NCBI GenBank assembly: GCA_964371745.1
Contig: CAYJNS010000042.1
Location: 1-9,048, forward strand
Length of the DNA stretch: 9,048 bases
Direction of reading: 5' to 3'
Source: CAKOSP01 sp964371745
GTDB taxonomy: Bacteria; Bacillota_I; Bacilli_A; RF39; UBA660
This document shows positions 1 through 6,584 of the stretch, piece by piece. A model generated the notes under the pieces. The model saw only the letters and a program-made list of their open reading frames with translations. It was not told the origin of the DNA and made no database searches. A program made the position numbers and the translations under genes. The number at the start of each line of letters is the position of its first letter. The first letter of the stretch is position 1.

Positions 1-111
1 AGTATAAATGATTTAATAAAAAATAAATCTTTAATTATTAAAGAAAATCATATTTTTATAAATCCTAAAAAAATATACTTGATGAATGAAATATTAACAA
101 AATTGATTTAA
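1..111 (+). CDS. hemW: C-terminal end of probable HemW-like radical SAM protein (partial)
   Basis: An open frame enters from the left edge and ends at TAA 109-111, leaving 36 C-terminal residues. The pattern (LIKNKSLIIKENHIFI, then PKKIYLMNEIL) resembles the winged-helix tail of HemW proteins. There a short 'leucine-rich helix, charged turn, beta hairpin' segment is followed by a T/P-x-K-G-(L/I)-x-x-x-NE motif close to the C-terminus. HemW is the radical-SAM, coproporphyrinogen-oxidase-like protein now regarded as a heme chaperone. The catalytic part lies outside the window, so the call rests on this tail alone. It ends where HemW proteins normally end, so there is no sign of truncation on this side. 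Another winged-helix protein is possible. Confidence 0.5.
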   Translation, partial: SINDLIKNKSLIIKENHIFINPKKIYLMNEILTKLI

Positions 112-123
112 TTTTGTTTTTTT

Positions 124-549
124 GTGCATACTAAAGATATGATAGATAGTTTATATATTTTAAATGGAGTTATTTCTCCAAAATTCAGTTCACTTAATAA
201 CACATATACAGTAAGTGTAACTAGTGATATTATGTTTTTAGAATTTGATTATATAGCAAAAGATAGTTATAATGTTAGCTATATAAATAATGAAAACTTT
301 ATTGAAGGAGAAAATATAGTAAAACTTTTAGTTGAAGATAACTTTGGTAATAGCGAAGAGTATATTTTTATAGTTAATAAAGAAAAAACTGGTGAAGTAA
401 TAGTTGAAAATAGTATAATAAATCCAATTGAAGTACAAGTTAAAGAAGTTCCAAACTTTATAGGCCCATTAATAGGTGTTATAATTTTTATTATATTATT
501 ACTTTTATATAAAATTTTATTTATTAGAAAAAAGAAAAAAACGGTTTAA
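124..549 (+). CDS. Short cadherin-like beta-sandwich protein with C-terminal membrane anchor, possibly a 5'-truncated remnant
   Basis: This 141-residue protein has one domain resembling the bacterial cadherin-like beta-sandwich family at about residues 9-86. Visible features are an 'L-x-x-G-x-(I/L)-SP-x-F' opening, a 'YTVSV' strand, 'FIEGENIVKLLV' and a closing 'EEYIFIV'. A linker follows, then a single hydrophobic segment at about 112-134 and a RKKKK tail. Such domains are normally extracellular, so a signal peptide is expected, but none is present. The GTG start at 124 has only a T-rich stretch before it and no Shine-Dalgarno sequence; ATG 139 is an alternative start with equally poor support. 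The frame begins 12 bases after the hemW stop and in the same frame. It may be co-translated with hemW, or be the C-terminal remnant of a longer surface protein. The frame is real at its 3' end, where domain, anchor and terminator fit; the 5' end is uncertain. No specific function can be assigned. Confidence 0.6.
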   Translation: MHTKDMIDSLYILNGVISPKFSSLNNTYTVSVTSDIMFLEFDYIAKDSYNVSYINNENFIEGENIVKLLVEDNFGNSEEYIFIVNKEKTGEVIVENSIINPIEVQVKEVPNFIGPLIGVIIFIILLLLYKILFIRKKKKTV

Positions 550-555
550 CCGTTT
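528..555 (-). terminator. Intrinsic terminator of the sortase gene, embedded in the 3' end of the opposing gene
   Basis: The inverted repeat AAACGG (539-544) / CCGTTT (550-555) has a five-base loop, TTTAA. Read on the minus strand the stem is followed by a run of U broken by one C (541 down to 528), giving a typical intrinsic terminator for the sortase gene. On the plus strand the hairpin is followed only by TTTAAAA, so it would be weak in that direction. Both convergent stop codons (plus TAA 547-549, minus TAA 548-546) fall in the loop region. Confidence 0.7.
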
Positions 556-2111
556 AAAAGTACTGCATGAACAACTAATCTTTTATATCCACCATCTTCA
601 CAGGTAGATAAAGTTAATATTTTATCATTTACATTAACCTTAGTATTAAAATCAATTTCACTTCTTTTTGTAAGCATATTGAAAAATTCTTCTTTTTCTG
701 TATCAAGACCAAAATTTTGTTTTAAATAATCGGTTGTAATACCTGTTGTATAATAAGAAAATATTTTATATTCGTAAGATTTGTATAATGTATCATATCT
801 TATAATTAAATTTTCTTCATTAGTATACCATTTTTCATCTTCAATATTTTTTAAAGTTCCAAACATAACGGCACTATTATATCTGGTATGACCATAAATT
901 ATTGTATTTTCATCATTCATAGACGAAGTGTTTTTATAATCCATAAATATCCATCCATTTAAATCGTGTTTTAAATTTATATTTTTTTCTAAATAATAAT
1001 CATTATTATCAGTTTGTAATACAGGATAATCAATTTTTGTGTTATTTACAGTAATCCATCCAACAGTATCTTTATTAAGAGTCATAATACTAGCGATATA
1101 ATCATTTACAATTAACTCTTTATTATCGATATTTAAATCATTTATAATAATTTCTGGATCCATATCTTCAATTAAAACTTTAAGTTCATTTTTAATATCT
1201 ATATCTTTTTGATAAGCCATAAAATTATTTACAAAAACATATCCAAAACTACCACCAACAATTAATAATATTATTAAGATACATAATTTTAAAATAGAAA
1301 TATTAGTTTGAGGTAAAAAATTTTTCTTTAAATATTCATCTGAGTAGGATATTATAATTGATATTTTTAACTTCTTTTTACTTTGATCATTTATTTTTTT
1401 TATATATTCAATTAATGAAATATCATTAATATTTTCATGAATTATTATTTTAATATTTTTAATTTTATAGTGATTCATTATTCTAATCAAATATTCTAAA
1501 TCACTTTTAATAGTTTTATTTATATGTATAACTTTTAAGTATTTATTAATTGTGAAAAAAGCACCAAGTTCATCAAAATCATTATCATTCATTGGAAACT
1601 CTATATTTATACTTTTTTTATAAAAGATAGAAGAGTACTTATTAAGAGAATTAAGTTCCATAAACTTACTTGTAAAAAGCATTTCGCTTCTAGACTCAAC
1701 ATTAATTCCAAATTTATCTAAAAATTCAATCATAAAATCATGTAAACTATGTACACTTATTGATTCTAAAGAGTTTAATTTAGATATTTTTTCGCATATT
1801 TTAAATGATATAGGAACATCATCTTTTATATTTAAAAAAGTAACATTTGGAATCTTTTTTAATATATCAAGTATTTCTATAACTACACTAGTATTATATA
1901 TAGAGCAGTTAGTAATATTATGTTCTTTAACTAATTCTAAAAGAAATGATGAAACAATATTTAAATTTTCATAAATATACTCATCTGTAAATACTAATTC
2001 ATTATCAGATATAATATTAGTATTAAGTATATTTTTTTGTTCCTCATTAAATGATCTTTTAGATTTAAAATATATAGTATTATCTTTAATTTGTATTAGT
2101 ATCCTTTTCAT
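546..2111 (-). CDS. srtB: Class B sortase with a large cytoplasmic N-terminal domain
   Basis: This 521-residue membrane transpeptidase joins secreted proteins carrying an NPxT(G/N)-type signal to the cell wall. The C-terminal third is a class B sortase: a GWITV...IDYPVLQ opening (351-366), GWIFMDYKN (386-394), the catalytic His in IIYGH (His408), MFGTL (416-420), TLSTC with the nucleophile Cys504, and Arg511 downstream. One strong transmembrane helix lies at about 271-295. Everything before it (1-270) lacks a signal peptide and should be cytoplasmic, with the catalytic domain outside. Class B sortases are usually around 250 residues with a short N-terminal anchor, so this one is about twice normal length. 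The N-terminal domain alternates short hydrophobic strands and helices (for example 60-125 and 186-256), reminiscent of a leucine-rich or Rossmann-like fold; I do not recognise it. ATG 2111 is supported by AGGTG at 2121-2117. The divergent neighbour encodes an NPETG protein, its likely substrate. Confidence 0.92.
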   Translation of the reverse strand: MKRILIQIKDNTIYFKSKRSFNEEQKNILNTNIISDNELVFTDEYIYENLNIVSSFLLELVKEHNITNCSIYNTSVVIEILDILKKIPNVTFLNIKDDVPISFKICEKISKLNSLESISVHSLHDFMIEFLDKFGINVESRSEMLFTSKFMELNSLNKYSSIFYKKSINIEFPMNDNDFDELGAFFTINKYLKVIHINKTIKSDLEYLIRIMNHYKIKNIKIIIHENINDISLIEYIKKINDQSKKKLKISIIISYSDEYLKKNFLPQTNISILKLCILIILLIVGGSFGYVFVNNFMAYQKDIDIKNELKVLIEDMDPEIIINDLNIDNKELIVNDYIASIMTLNKDTVGWITVNNTKIDYPVLQTDNNDYYLEKNINLKHDLNGWIFMDYKNTSSMNDENTIIYGHTRYNSAVMFGTLKNIEDEKWYTNEENLIIRYDTLYKSYEYKIFSYYTTGITTDYLKQNFGLDTEKEEFFNMLTKRSEIDFNTKVNVNDKILTLSTCEDGGYKRLVVHAVLLNG

Positions 2112-2116
2112 ATCAA

Positions 2117-2133
2117 CACCTAGTATAATAATA
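2117..2133 (-). promoter_or_regulatory. Candidate -10 element and Shine-Dalgarno of the sortase gene
   Basis: On the minus strand, TATTAT (2133-2128) lies 6 bases upstream of AGGTG (2121-2117), which is spaced 5 bases from ATG 2111. No good -35 is seen at 17 bases (TTTCCC), although a TTTACA lies farther up at 2162-2157. An overlapping TATACT (2127-2122) is an alternative -10. The spacing matches that seen at other genes in the window. Confidence 0.4.
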
Positions 2134-2216
2134 ACATATTTTTTAAAAAAGGGAAATGTAAAGTTTGTGTATATTCAAAAAAAGTTTTGCGAAAAATGTT
2201 TTTTTTTGTATTTTTA

Positions 2217-2249
2217 TGATATAATGAGTGCATAATAAAGATAGGAGAG
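2217..2249 (+). promoter_or_regulatory. Extended -10 promoter and Shine-Dalgarno of the NPETG surface protein gene
   Basis: TGATATAAT at 2217-2225 is a perfect extended -10 (TG-N-TATAAT). The region 17 bases upstream (about 2197-2202) falls in a poly-T tract, and no consensus -35 is seen. TTGCGA at 2187-2192 is 27 bases from the -10, too far in its present form. The Shine-Dalgarno AGGAGAG is at 2243-2249, 7 bases before GTG 2257. A start about 7 bases after the -10 would give a leader of roughly 25 bases. Confidence 0.65.
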
Positions 2250-2256
2250 ATGTAAA

Positions 2257-2823
2257 GTGAAAAAATACTTATTAATGTTAGTATTTGTAATGATGTTGGC
2301 AATGCCAATGATGGTTAGCGCAGCTAATAAAGTTATTATCGAGGACGAGGTAGCTAAGGAAGGAACAGATGGTAAATGGTATACAAGAACCGCTGTTTAT
2401 TTAGATGTTGAAGAAGGGGCTACTAAAACTGTTACTAAAAGTGAAGGTTTAATGGGGACTTTAACTGAAGTTGGTGAAGGCGTAGATGATATTACTGTTG
2501 AAGATAGCGAAAATTTTGTTTTAACTTATAATGAGACTACAAAAACAGTAGATTTTGAATTAGCAGCATCAAAAGGTGCTTCATATGATATGACTGGTAA
2601 AGTATTACTTGGTTATATTACTACACATTATGATCAAGGTGTTGATAAAGCAGATTGTGGTTATAAAATTACAATAGGTGATGCATCTGGAACTCATGAT
2701 CCAGACCCGGAAAATCCTGAAACTGGTGTAAGCTTACCAATCATCGTACTTGGTGGTGCGCTTGTTGTAGGTCTTGGTGCATTAGTACTAACTAAAAATA
2801 AAACAAAAATGTACAAAATATAA
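2257..2823 (+). CDS. Secreted cell-wall-anchored surface protein with NPETG sorting signal
   Basis: This 188-residue protein is probably exported and sorted. Residues 1-22 form a signal peptide: a KK start, a Met/Leu-rich hydrophobic core, and a VSA-A cleavage site after Ala22 or Ala23. The C-terminus is a complete sorting signal: NPETG at 153-157, a hydrophobic segment at about 158-178, then a lysine-containing tail (KNKTKMYK). A short Asp/Pro-rich linker (DPDPEN) precedes the motif. The mature region (about 24-145) is acidic with many beta-type stretches and one Cys; I recognise no family. NPxTG-type motifs suit class B sortases, and such a sortase is encoded divergently 145 bases away, so it is the likely partner. 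The GTG start is fixed by AGGAGAG at the right spacing and by the signal peptide. G+C-containing codons (GAG, GAC, ACC, CCG) are commoner than in neighbouring genes, consistent with high expression or different ancestry. A terminator follows immediately. Confidence 0.88.
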   Translation: MKKYLLMLVFVMMLAMPMMVSAANKVIIEDEVAKEGTDGKWYTRTAVYLDVEEGATKTVTKSEGLMGTLTEVGEGVDDITVEDSENFVLTYNETTKTVDFELAASKGASYDMTGKVLLGYITTHYDQGVDKADCGYKITIGDASGTHDPDPENPETGVSLPIIVLGGALVVGLGALVLTKNKTKMYKI

Positions 2824-2833
2824 GAAAAATTTT

Positions 2834-2859
2834 AAAAAAGCATGAAAATGCTTTTTTTT
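2834..2859 (+). terminator. Intrinsic terminator after the NPETG protein gene
   Basis: AAAAAAGCAT (2834-2843) and ATGC followed by eight T (2848-2859) form a hairpin with a GAAA tetraloop, 11 bases after the stop codon. The A-run before the stem can pair with the T-run. Confidence 0.85.
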
Positions 2860-2874
2860 ATTTAAACTTTTTGT

Positions 2875-2894
2875 TATAATTATTAATAGGAGGT
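2875..2894 (+). promoter_or_regulatory. -10 element and Shine-Dalgarno of the transporter gene
   Basis: A perfect TATAAT (2875-2880) lies 7 bases upstream of a perfect AGGAGGT (2888-2894), which is 5 bases before ATG 2900. Transcription would begin almost at the Shine-Dalgarno, giving a leader of about a dozen bases. The -35 region overlaps the preceding terminator's T-run and is not clear. Confidence 0.6.
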
Positions 2895-2899
2895 AAAAA

Positions 2900-4504
2900 A
2901 TGAAAGGAAAAAATAAAAAAATTGAAAAATCACCGCTATTAAATTGGATTTGTTTAGGAGTAGCAGCTCTTGGGTTTATATTAGTAGTATTAGGATTTGT
3001 ATTTGTTGATTTAGCAACACCATTTAAATTCTTTGGTGTAATAGCTATGTCTGCAAGTGCAATTATCTTGTCAATAAAATCAGGAAGTAAACCACTTTTA
3101 AAATCATTAAGTATTATGGCTTTAACTGCGTTAGTACTTACATGGTTATTACCAAATGGTGCATTTTCTGAGGCCGGTTATACTGATTATGGAATGCAAA
3201 GAGTAGGATTAACGGATATACCAACTACAATATATTATTCTATATATTTTGTACTTGATAAATTAATATATTTAGTTATCTTAGCTGGTTTTTATTCTGT
3301 ACTTGCAAAAGTTGAAGCTTATCAAAATATAACTTCATCTATTGCAAAAGCGTTTAAGAAAAAAGAAATTATTGTTGCAATTTCTACATCTATAATATTT
3401 ATTTTACTTACATCATTTATTAGTCAAACATTTATAGTATTATTATTTGTACCATTTGTAATTTCAATTTTATCTAAAATGAAAATGGATAAAATAACTG
3501 CATTTGCAATAACTTTTGGATCTATACTAGTGGGTGCTATTGCAGCTCCATATGGAACAGAAGGTCTTACATGGTTTAATAGTTATGCAGCGCTAACAGT
3601 TGAACATGGATTTGATTACAGATTAATAATTCAATTATCTGCACTTGTACTATTTATTTTATTTATAGTACTTAGATTAACAAATATAGGATTTAAAAAA
3701 GAAGAAAAATTAGAAGAAATAAATGAATTATTTGTTACTGAAAAAGATGATGTTGAAGTGAAAAATACTAAAAATGCAATTCCATTATTTGTAATTCTTG
3801 GAATTACTGCACTGCTTGCAATTGTAGGTTATATAAATTGGTTTACAAATTTTGAACTTGCAATATTTAATGAATGGCATGCATCTTTATTAGAACTTAC
3901 TATTGGAGGAGAAATTCCAATATTCCAATATATTTTAGGTAATGCATCATCAGCGTTTGGTAATTGGGATTTAATGACTATGATGATTATCTTAGTTATT
4001 ATGACAGTTGTTATTACTTTAGTTTATAGAATAAATTTTTCAAAAGTTACTACAATAATTGGAAATGGACTTAAAACAATTGCTAAACCATTGGTTATTA
4101 TATCTTTAGTATATCTGGTATTTGTAATTGCATATACTTCATCATTTATGTCTACATTCTCAGGTTGGGCATTTGATTTAACTACTGATTTTAATCCGGC
4201 AACAATGTCATTATCATCATTATTTTCATCAATATTCCATACTGATTTAGGATATACAGGATATATTTATGCATCATATTTCACATCTACTATATTTACA
4301 GATTATTTAAGTTTAATAAGTGTTATTTATACTTCAATTTACGGTGTACTTCAATTAGTTGTACCGACAAGCGTAATTTTAGTAATAGGATTAGTACTTA
4401 CTAAATTAAGTTATAAAGAATGGTTAAAATATATTTGGATGTTCTTTGTAGGAATGATTATAGTATTAACTGCTTTATTCTCAGTTGTATACTTAATAGC
4501 ATAA
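2900..4504 (+). CDS. Polytopic membrane transporter, YfcC / IT-superfamily-like
   Basis: This 534-residue integral membrane protein has about 12 hydrophobic segments. Clear ones are at about 14-37, 43-60, 68-84, 119-136, 157-174, 177-192, 198-216, 241-260, 293-312, 357-376, 394-412, 485-502 and 511-533. A charged cytoplasmic loop occupies 264-292. Features resembling the YfcC/ArcD/DcuC-type carriers are the 'W-L-L-P-N-G-A-F' turn followed by a Gly-rich segment (82-103), 'FYSVLAKVEAYQ' (131-142), and a C-terminal 'PTSVILVIGLVLTKLSYKEWLKY' region (489-511) before the last helix. Those families move dicarboxylates, amino acids or peptides by secondary transport; the substrate here cannot be told. 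The gene has its own promoter and is bounded by terminators on both sides, so it is probably a single-gene unit. The start is set by AGGAGGT 5 bases upstream. The transporter class is moderately supported; membrane location is certain. Confidence 0.7.
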   Translation: MKGKNKKIEKSPLLNWICLGVAALGFILVVLGFVFVDLATPFKFFGVIAMSASAIILSIKSGSKPLLKSLSIMALTALVLTWLLPNGAFSEAGYTDYGMQRVGLTDIPTTIYYSIYFVLDKLIYLVILAGFYSVLAKVEAYQNITSSIAKAFKKKEIIVAISTSIIFILLTSFISQTFIVLLFVPFVISILSKMKMDKITAFAITFGSILVGAIAAPYGTEGLTWFNSYAALTVEHGFDYRLIIQLSALVLFILFIVLRLTNIGFKKEEKLEEINELFVTEKDDVEVKNTKNAIPLFVILGITALLAIVGYINWFTNFELAIFNEWHASLLELTIGGEIPIFQYILGNASSAFGNWDLMTMMIILVIMTVVITLVYRINFSKVTTIIGNGLKTIAKPLVIISLVYLVFVIAYTSSFMSTFSGWAFDLTTDFNPATMSLSSLFSSIFHTDLGYTGYIYASYFTSTIFTDYLSLISVIYTSIYGVLQLVVPTSVILVIGLVLTKLSYKEWLKYIWMFFVGMIIVLTALFSVVYLIA

Positions 4505-4507
4505 AAG

Positions 4508-4530
4508 AAGCACAAAAGTGCTTTTTTTTT
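4508..4530 (+). terminator. Intrinsic terminator after the transporter gene
   Basis: AAGCAC (4508-4513) pairs with GTGCTT (4518-4523) around an AAAA loop. A run of nine T (4522-4530) follows, and the stem begins 4 bases after the stop codon. Confidence 0.87.
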
Positions 4531-4564
4531 GAATATAATTTTAATTTATTTATCATTATAAACA

Positions 4565-4583
4565 TAGAATGAAAATAGGTGAT
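4565..4583 (+). promoter_or_regulatory. Candidate -10 and start-deciding Shine-Dalgarno of the ClpC-like gene
   Basis: TAGAAT (4565-4570) lies 6 bases upstream of AGGTGAT (4577-4583), which matches the extended 16S rRNA tail complement and is 7 bases from ATG 4591. The in-frame GTG at 4579 lies inside this Shine-Dalgarno and so is not a plausible start. An alternative -10, TATAAT, lies at 4534-4539. Confidence 0.5.
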
Positions 4584-4590
4584 AAATAAA

Positions 4591-6555
4591 ATGTTTAATA
4601 ATTTTTCTGTAGAAGTAATTAATTTATTTAAAAATATGGAACTTGAACGTAGTAAATTACATCATCCGTTTGTTGGGAGTGAACACTTATTACTTGCGCT
4701 TTTAAATAGTAATAAAAAAATCTTAAGTTCTTTTAAAAAATTTAATATTGATTATGAGTTATTTAAAAATGAACTTGTAAGAATAGTTGGTATACCTAAA
4801 AAGAATGTGGATTTTAATTTATATACACCGCTTTTAAAAAGAATTATTAATACATCTATTGAAGATGCAAAAGAAAATAATAAAGGTATTGTTACCCCTA
4901 ATCATTTACTGCTTTCATTACTAGATGAAGGAGAAGGCGTTGCTATTAGAATATTAATTACACTAGATGTAGATATTGATATGTTATATGAAAGTTTAAT
5001 AAATAAAAAAGAAAATAAAGTTACTAAAAATGAAATATTTGGAAAAACATTAAATGATATAGTGGATATGAATGAGTGTGCAATAGGTAGAGATAAAGAA
5101 ATAAAATTAATTATTGAAACTCTTCTTAGAAAAAAGAAAAATAATCCACTTTTAATAGGTGATGCAGGAGTAGGGAAAACAGCAATTGTTGAAGAATTTG
5201 TTAGATTAATAAATAATAATAATGTTCCAAAAAAATTACTTAACTCACAAATTGTTTCAATTGAAATGGGATCACTAATATCAGGAACTAAATATAGAGG
5301 GGAATTTGAAGAAAAGTTAACTAAAATAATTGAAAATATAGAAAAGAATCCTAATATAATATTATTTATAGATGAAATACATACTATGGTTGGTGCCGGT
5401 GGAGCAGAAGGCGCTATTAGTGCTGGAGATATATTAAAACCATATTTAGCAAGAGATAATATTAAATGTATAGGTGCAACTACAAGGCTTGAATATGATA
5501 AAACAATAGCAAAGGATAAAGCTCTTGCAAGAAGGTTTGAAACTATCTCCATTAAAGAACCTAACAAACAAGAAACTTTGCAAATGCTTTTGAAAATCAA
5601 AGGTGAATATGAAAAACATCATAATGTAAAAATTAGTAAGAATAATATTGAAGAAATAATAAATTTATCAAGTGAATATATAAATAACAAAAAGAACCCT
5701 GATAAATCAATTGATTTTTTAGATTCTATATGTTCTTATGTTCAAATAAAAAATGATAAAACTAAGATAGTTAGTAGACTATTTGATAAACTTAAAAATA
5801 TAAAGTTAGCAAAAGAGGAAGAAGTTAAAAATAATAATTTTGATAAAGCATTATTATTACATGACAAAGAAATTAGTTTAGAAACTAAAATAAAAAATTT
5901 AGATACTAAAACTATTACTAAAATTACTAAACATGATATTTTAAAAGTATTTAATAAAAAAAATAATATTCCAGATAATAATGAAAAAGAGTTAATATTA
6001 AAAAATATAGCTGTTAATTTAAATGATATATTAATAAATGATAAAATAAATATTATATATAATAATTTAAAGGAAAAATTTTATAATATGAATAGCCAAT
6101 CATCTATTTTACTTACGAGTAAATGTAAAGATAAAATGAGTTCATGTATTACTAAATTACAAAATTCTTTTTTAGAAAAAATAAATATAATTAAACTAAA
6201 TGGAAATGATTATAATTGTGAATCATCATTATCAAAACTTATAGGAACTAGTGCAGGTTATGTAGGTTATAATGACGATTATATATTTAATAATATTAAA
6301 TATAATCCATTTTCAATTATTATAATCGAAAATTTTGATTTAATCTCTTCAAAAATAAAAAAACTTATGGATCAAATTATTAGTGATGGAGAAATTATTG
6401 ATGCTAAGGGAGAGGCAATAAGTTTTAAACAGTGTATTATTATCGGTACTATAATTAATAAAGAAACTAAAAAAGTTGGTTTTTCAAATGAATACAATAA
6501 TTTAAAGTTAGATAACAATGCATTTAAAGTTACTGCGGATATACTTGCAAATTAA
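4591..6555 (+). CDS. ClpC-like AAA+ protein with an intact first and a degenerate, truncated second ATPase domain
   Basis: This 654-residue protein (numbered from ATG 4591) has the ClpC layout. Two Clp N-repeats lie at about 1-140. The first AAA domain (about 150-390) has Walker A GDAGVGKT (190-197), pore loop GTKYRG (232-237), Walker B ILFIDE (257-262), GATT sensor (295-298), arginine finger ARRF (313-316) and PDKSIDFLD (370-378). A short ClpC-type middle domain (about 394-437) has the KEEEVKNNNFDKALLLHDKE pattern. The second AAA domain is recognisable from KITKHDILKVF (444-454), LIGTSAGYVGY (550-560) and DGEIIDAKGEAISF (599-612). Its Walker A is replaced by TSKCKDKMSS (about 509-518) and its Walker B DE by EN (IIIIENF, 576-582). 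It stops soon after KKVGF (627-631), lacking the second arginine finger and small subdomain. ClpC is normally about 810 residues. VGF corresponds to the tripeptide by which ClpC docks on ClpP. ClpC unfolds substrates for ClpP; this version would have one active ring and might be an accessory partner of a full ClpC. Confidence 0.88.
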   Translation: MFNNFSVEVINLFKNMELERSKLHHPFVGSEHLLLALLNSNKKILSSFKKFNIDYELFKNELVRIVGIPKKNVDFNLYTPLLKRIINTSIEDAKENNKGIVTPNHLLLSLLDEGEGVAIRILITLDVDIDMLYESLINKKENKVTKNEIFGKTLNDIVDMNECAIGRDKEIKLIIETLLRKKKNNPLLIGDAGVGKTAIVEEFVRLINNNNVPKKLLNSQIVSIEMGSLISGTKYRGEFEEKLTKIIENIEKNPNIILFIDEIHTMVGAGGAEGAISAGDILKPYLARDNIKCIGATTRLEYDKTIAKDKALARRFETISIKEPNKQETLQMLLKIKGEYEKHHNVKISKNNIEEIINLSSEYINNKKNPDKSIDFLDSICSYVQIKNDKTKIVSRLFDKLKNIKLAKEEEVKNNNFDKALLLHDKEISLETKIKNLDTKTITKITKHDILKVFNKKNNIPDNNEKELILKNIAVNLNDILINDKINIIYNNLKEKFYNMNSQSSILLTSKCKDKMSSCITKLQNSFLEKINIIKLNGNDYNCESSLSKLIGTSAGYVGYNDDYIFNNIKYNPFSIIIIENFDLISSKIKKLMDQIISDGEIIDAKGEAISFKQCIIIGTIINKETKKVGFSNEYNNLKLDNNAFKVTADILAN

Positions 6556-6584
6556 AATACTAAATTGATCTTTAGTATTTTTTT
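6555..6584 (+). terminator. Shared terminator hairpin between convergent ClpC-like and VanY-like genes
   Basis: AAATACTAAA (6555-6564) pairs with TTTAGTATTT (6571-6580) around a six-base loop (TTGATC), and T-rich sequence continues to 6584. The plus-strand stop overlaps the left arm and the minus-strand stop (6574-6572) lies in the right arm. On the minus strand the arm is followed by TTTTAATTT, so the hairpin could act weakly in both directions. Confidence 0.75.

Noticed and set aside
2120..2308. Minus-strand open frame of 62 codons over the sortase/NPETG intergenic region
   Set aside because: It runs antisense through the signal peptide and both promoters, with no Shine-Dalgarno or family resemblance.
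4579..4590. GTG 4579 as start of the ClpC-like gene
   Set aside because: The GTG is part of the AGGTGAT Shine-Dalgarno that serves ATG 4591. The Clp N-domain begins naturally at MFNNFSVEV.
4902..5600. Minus-strand open frame of 232 codons opposite the ClpC-like gene
   Set aside because: It lies entirely within the AAA domain coding sequence on the other strand. Its Ser/Ile-rich translation has no recognisable motif and there is no ribosome binding site.
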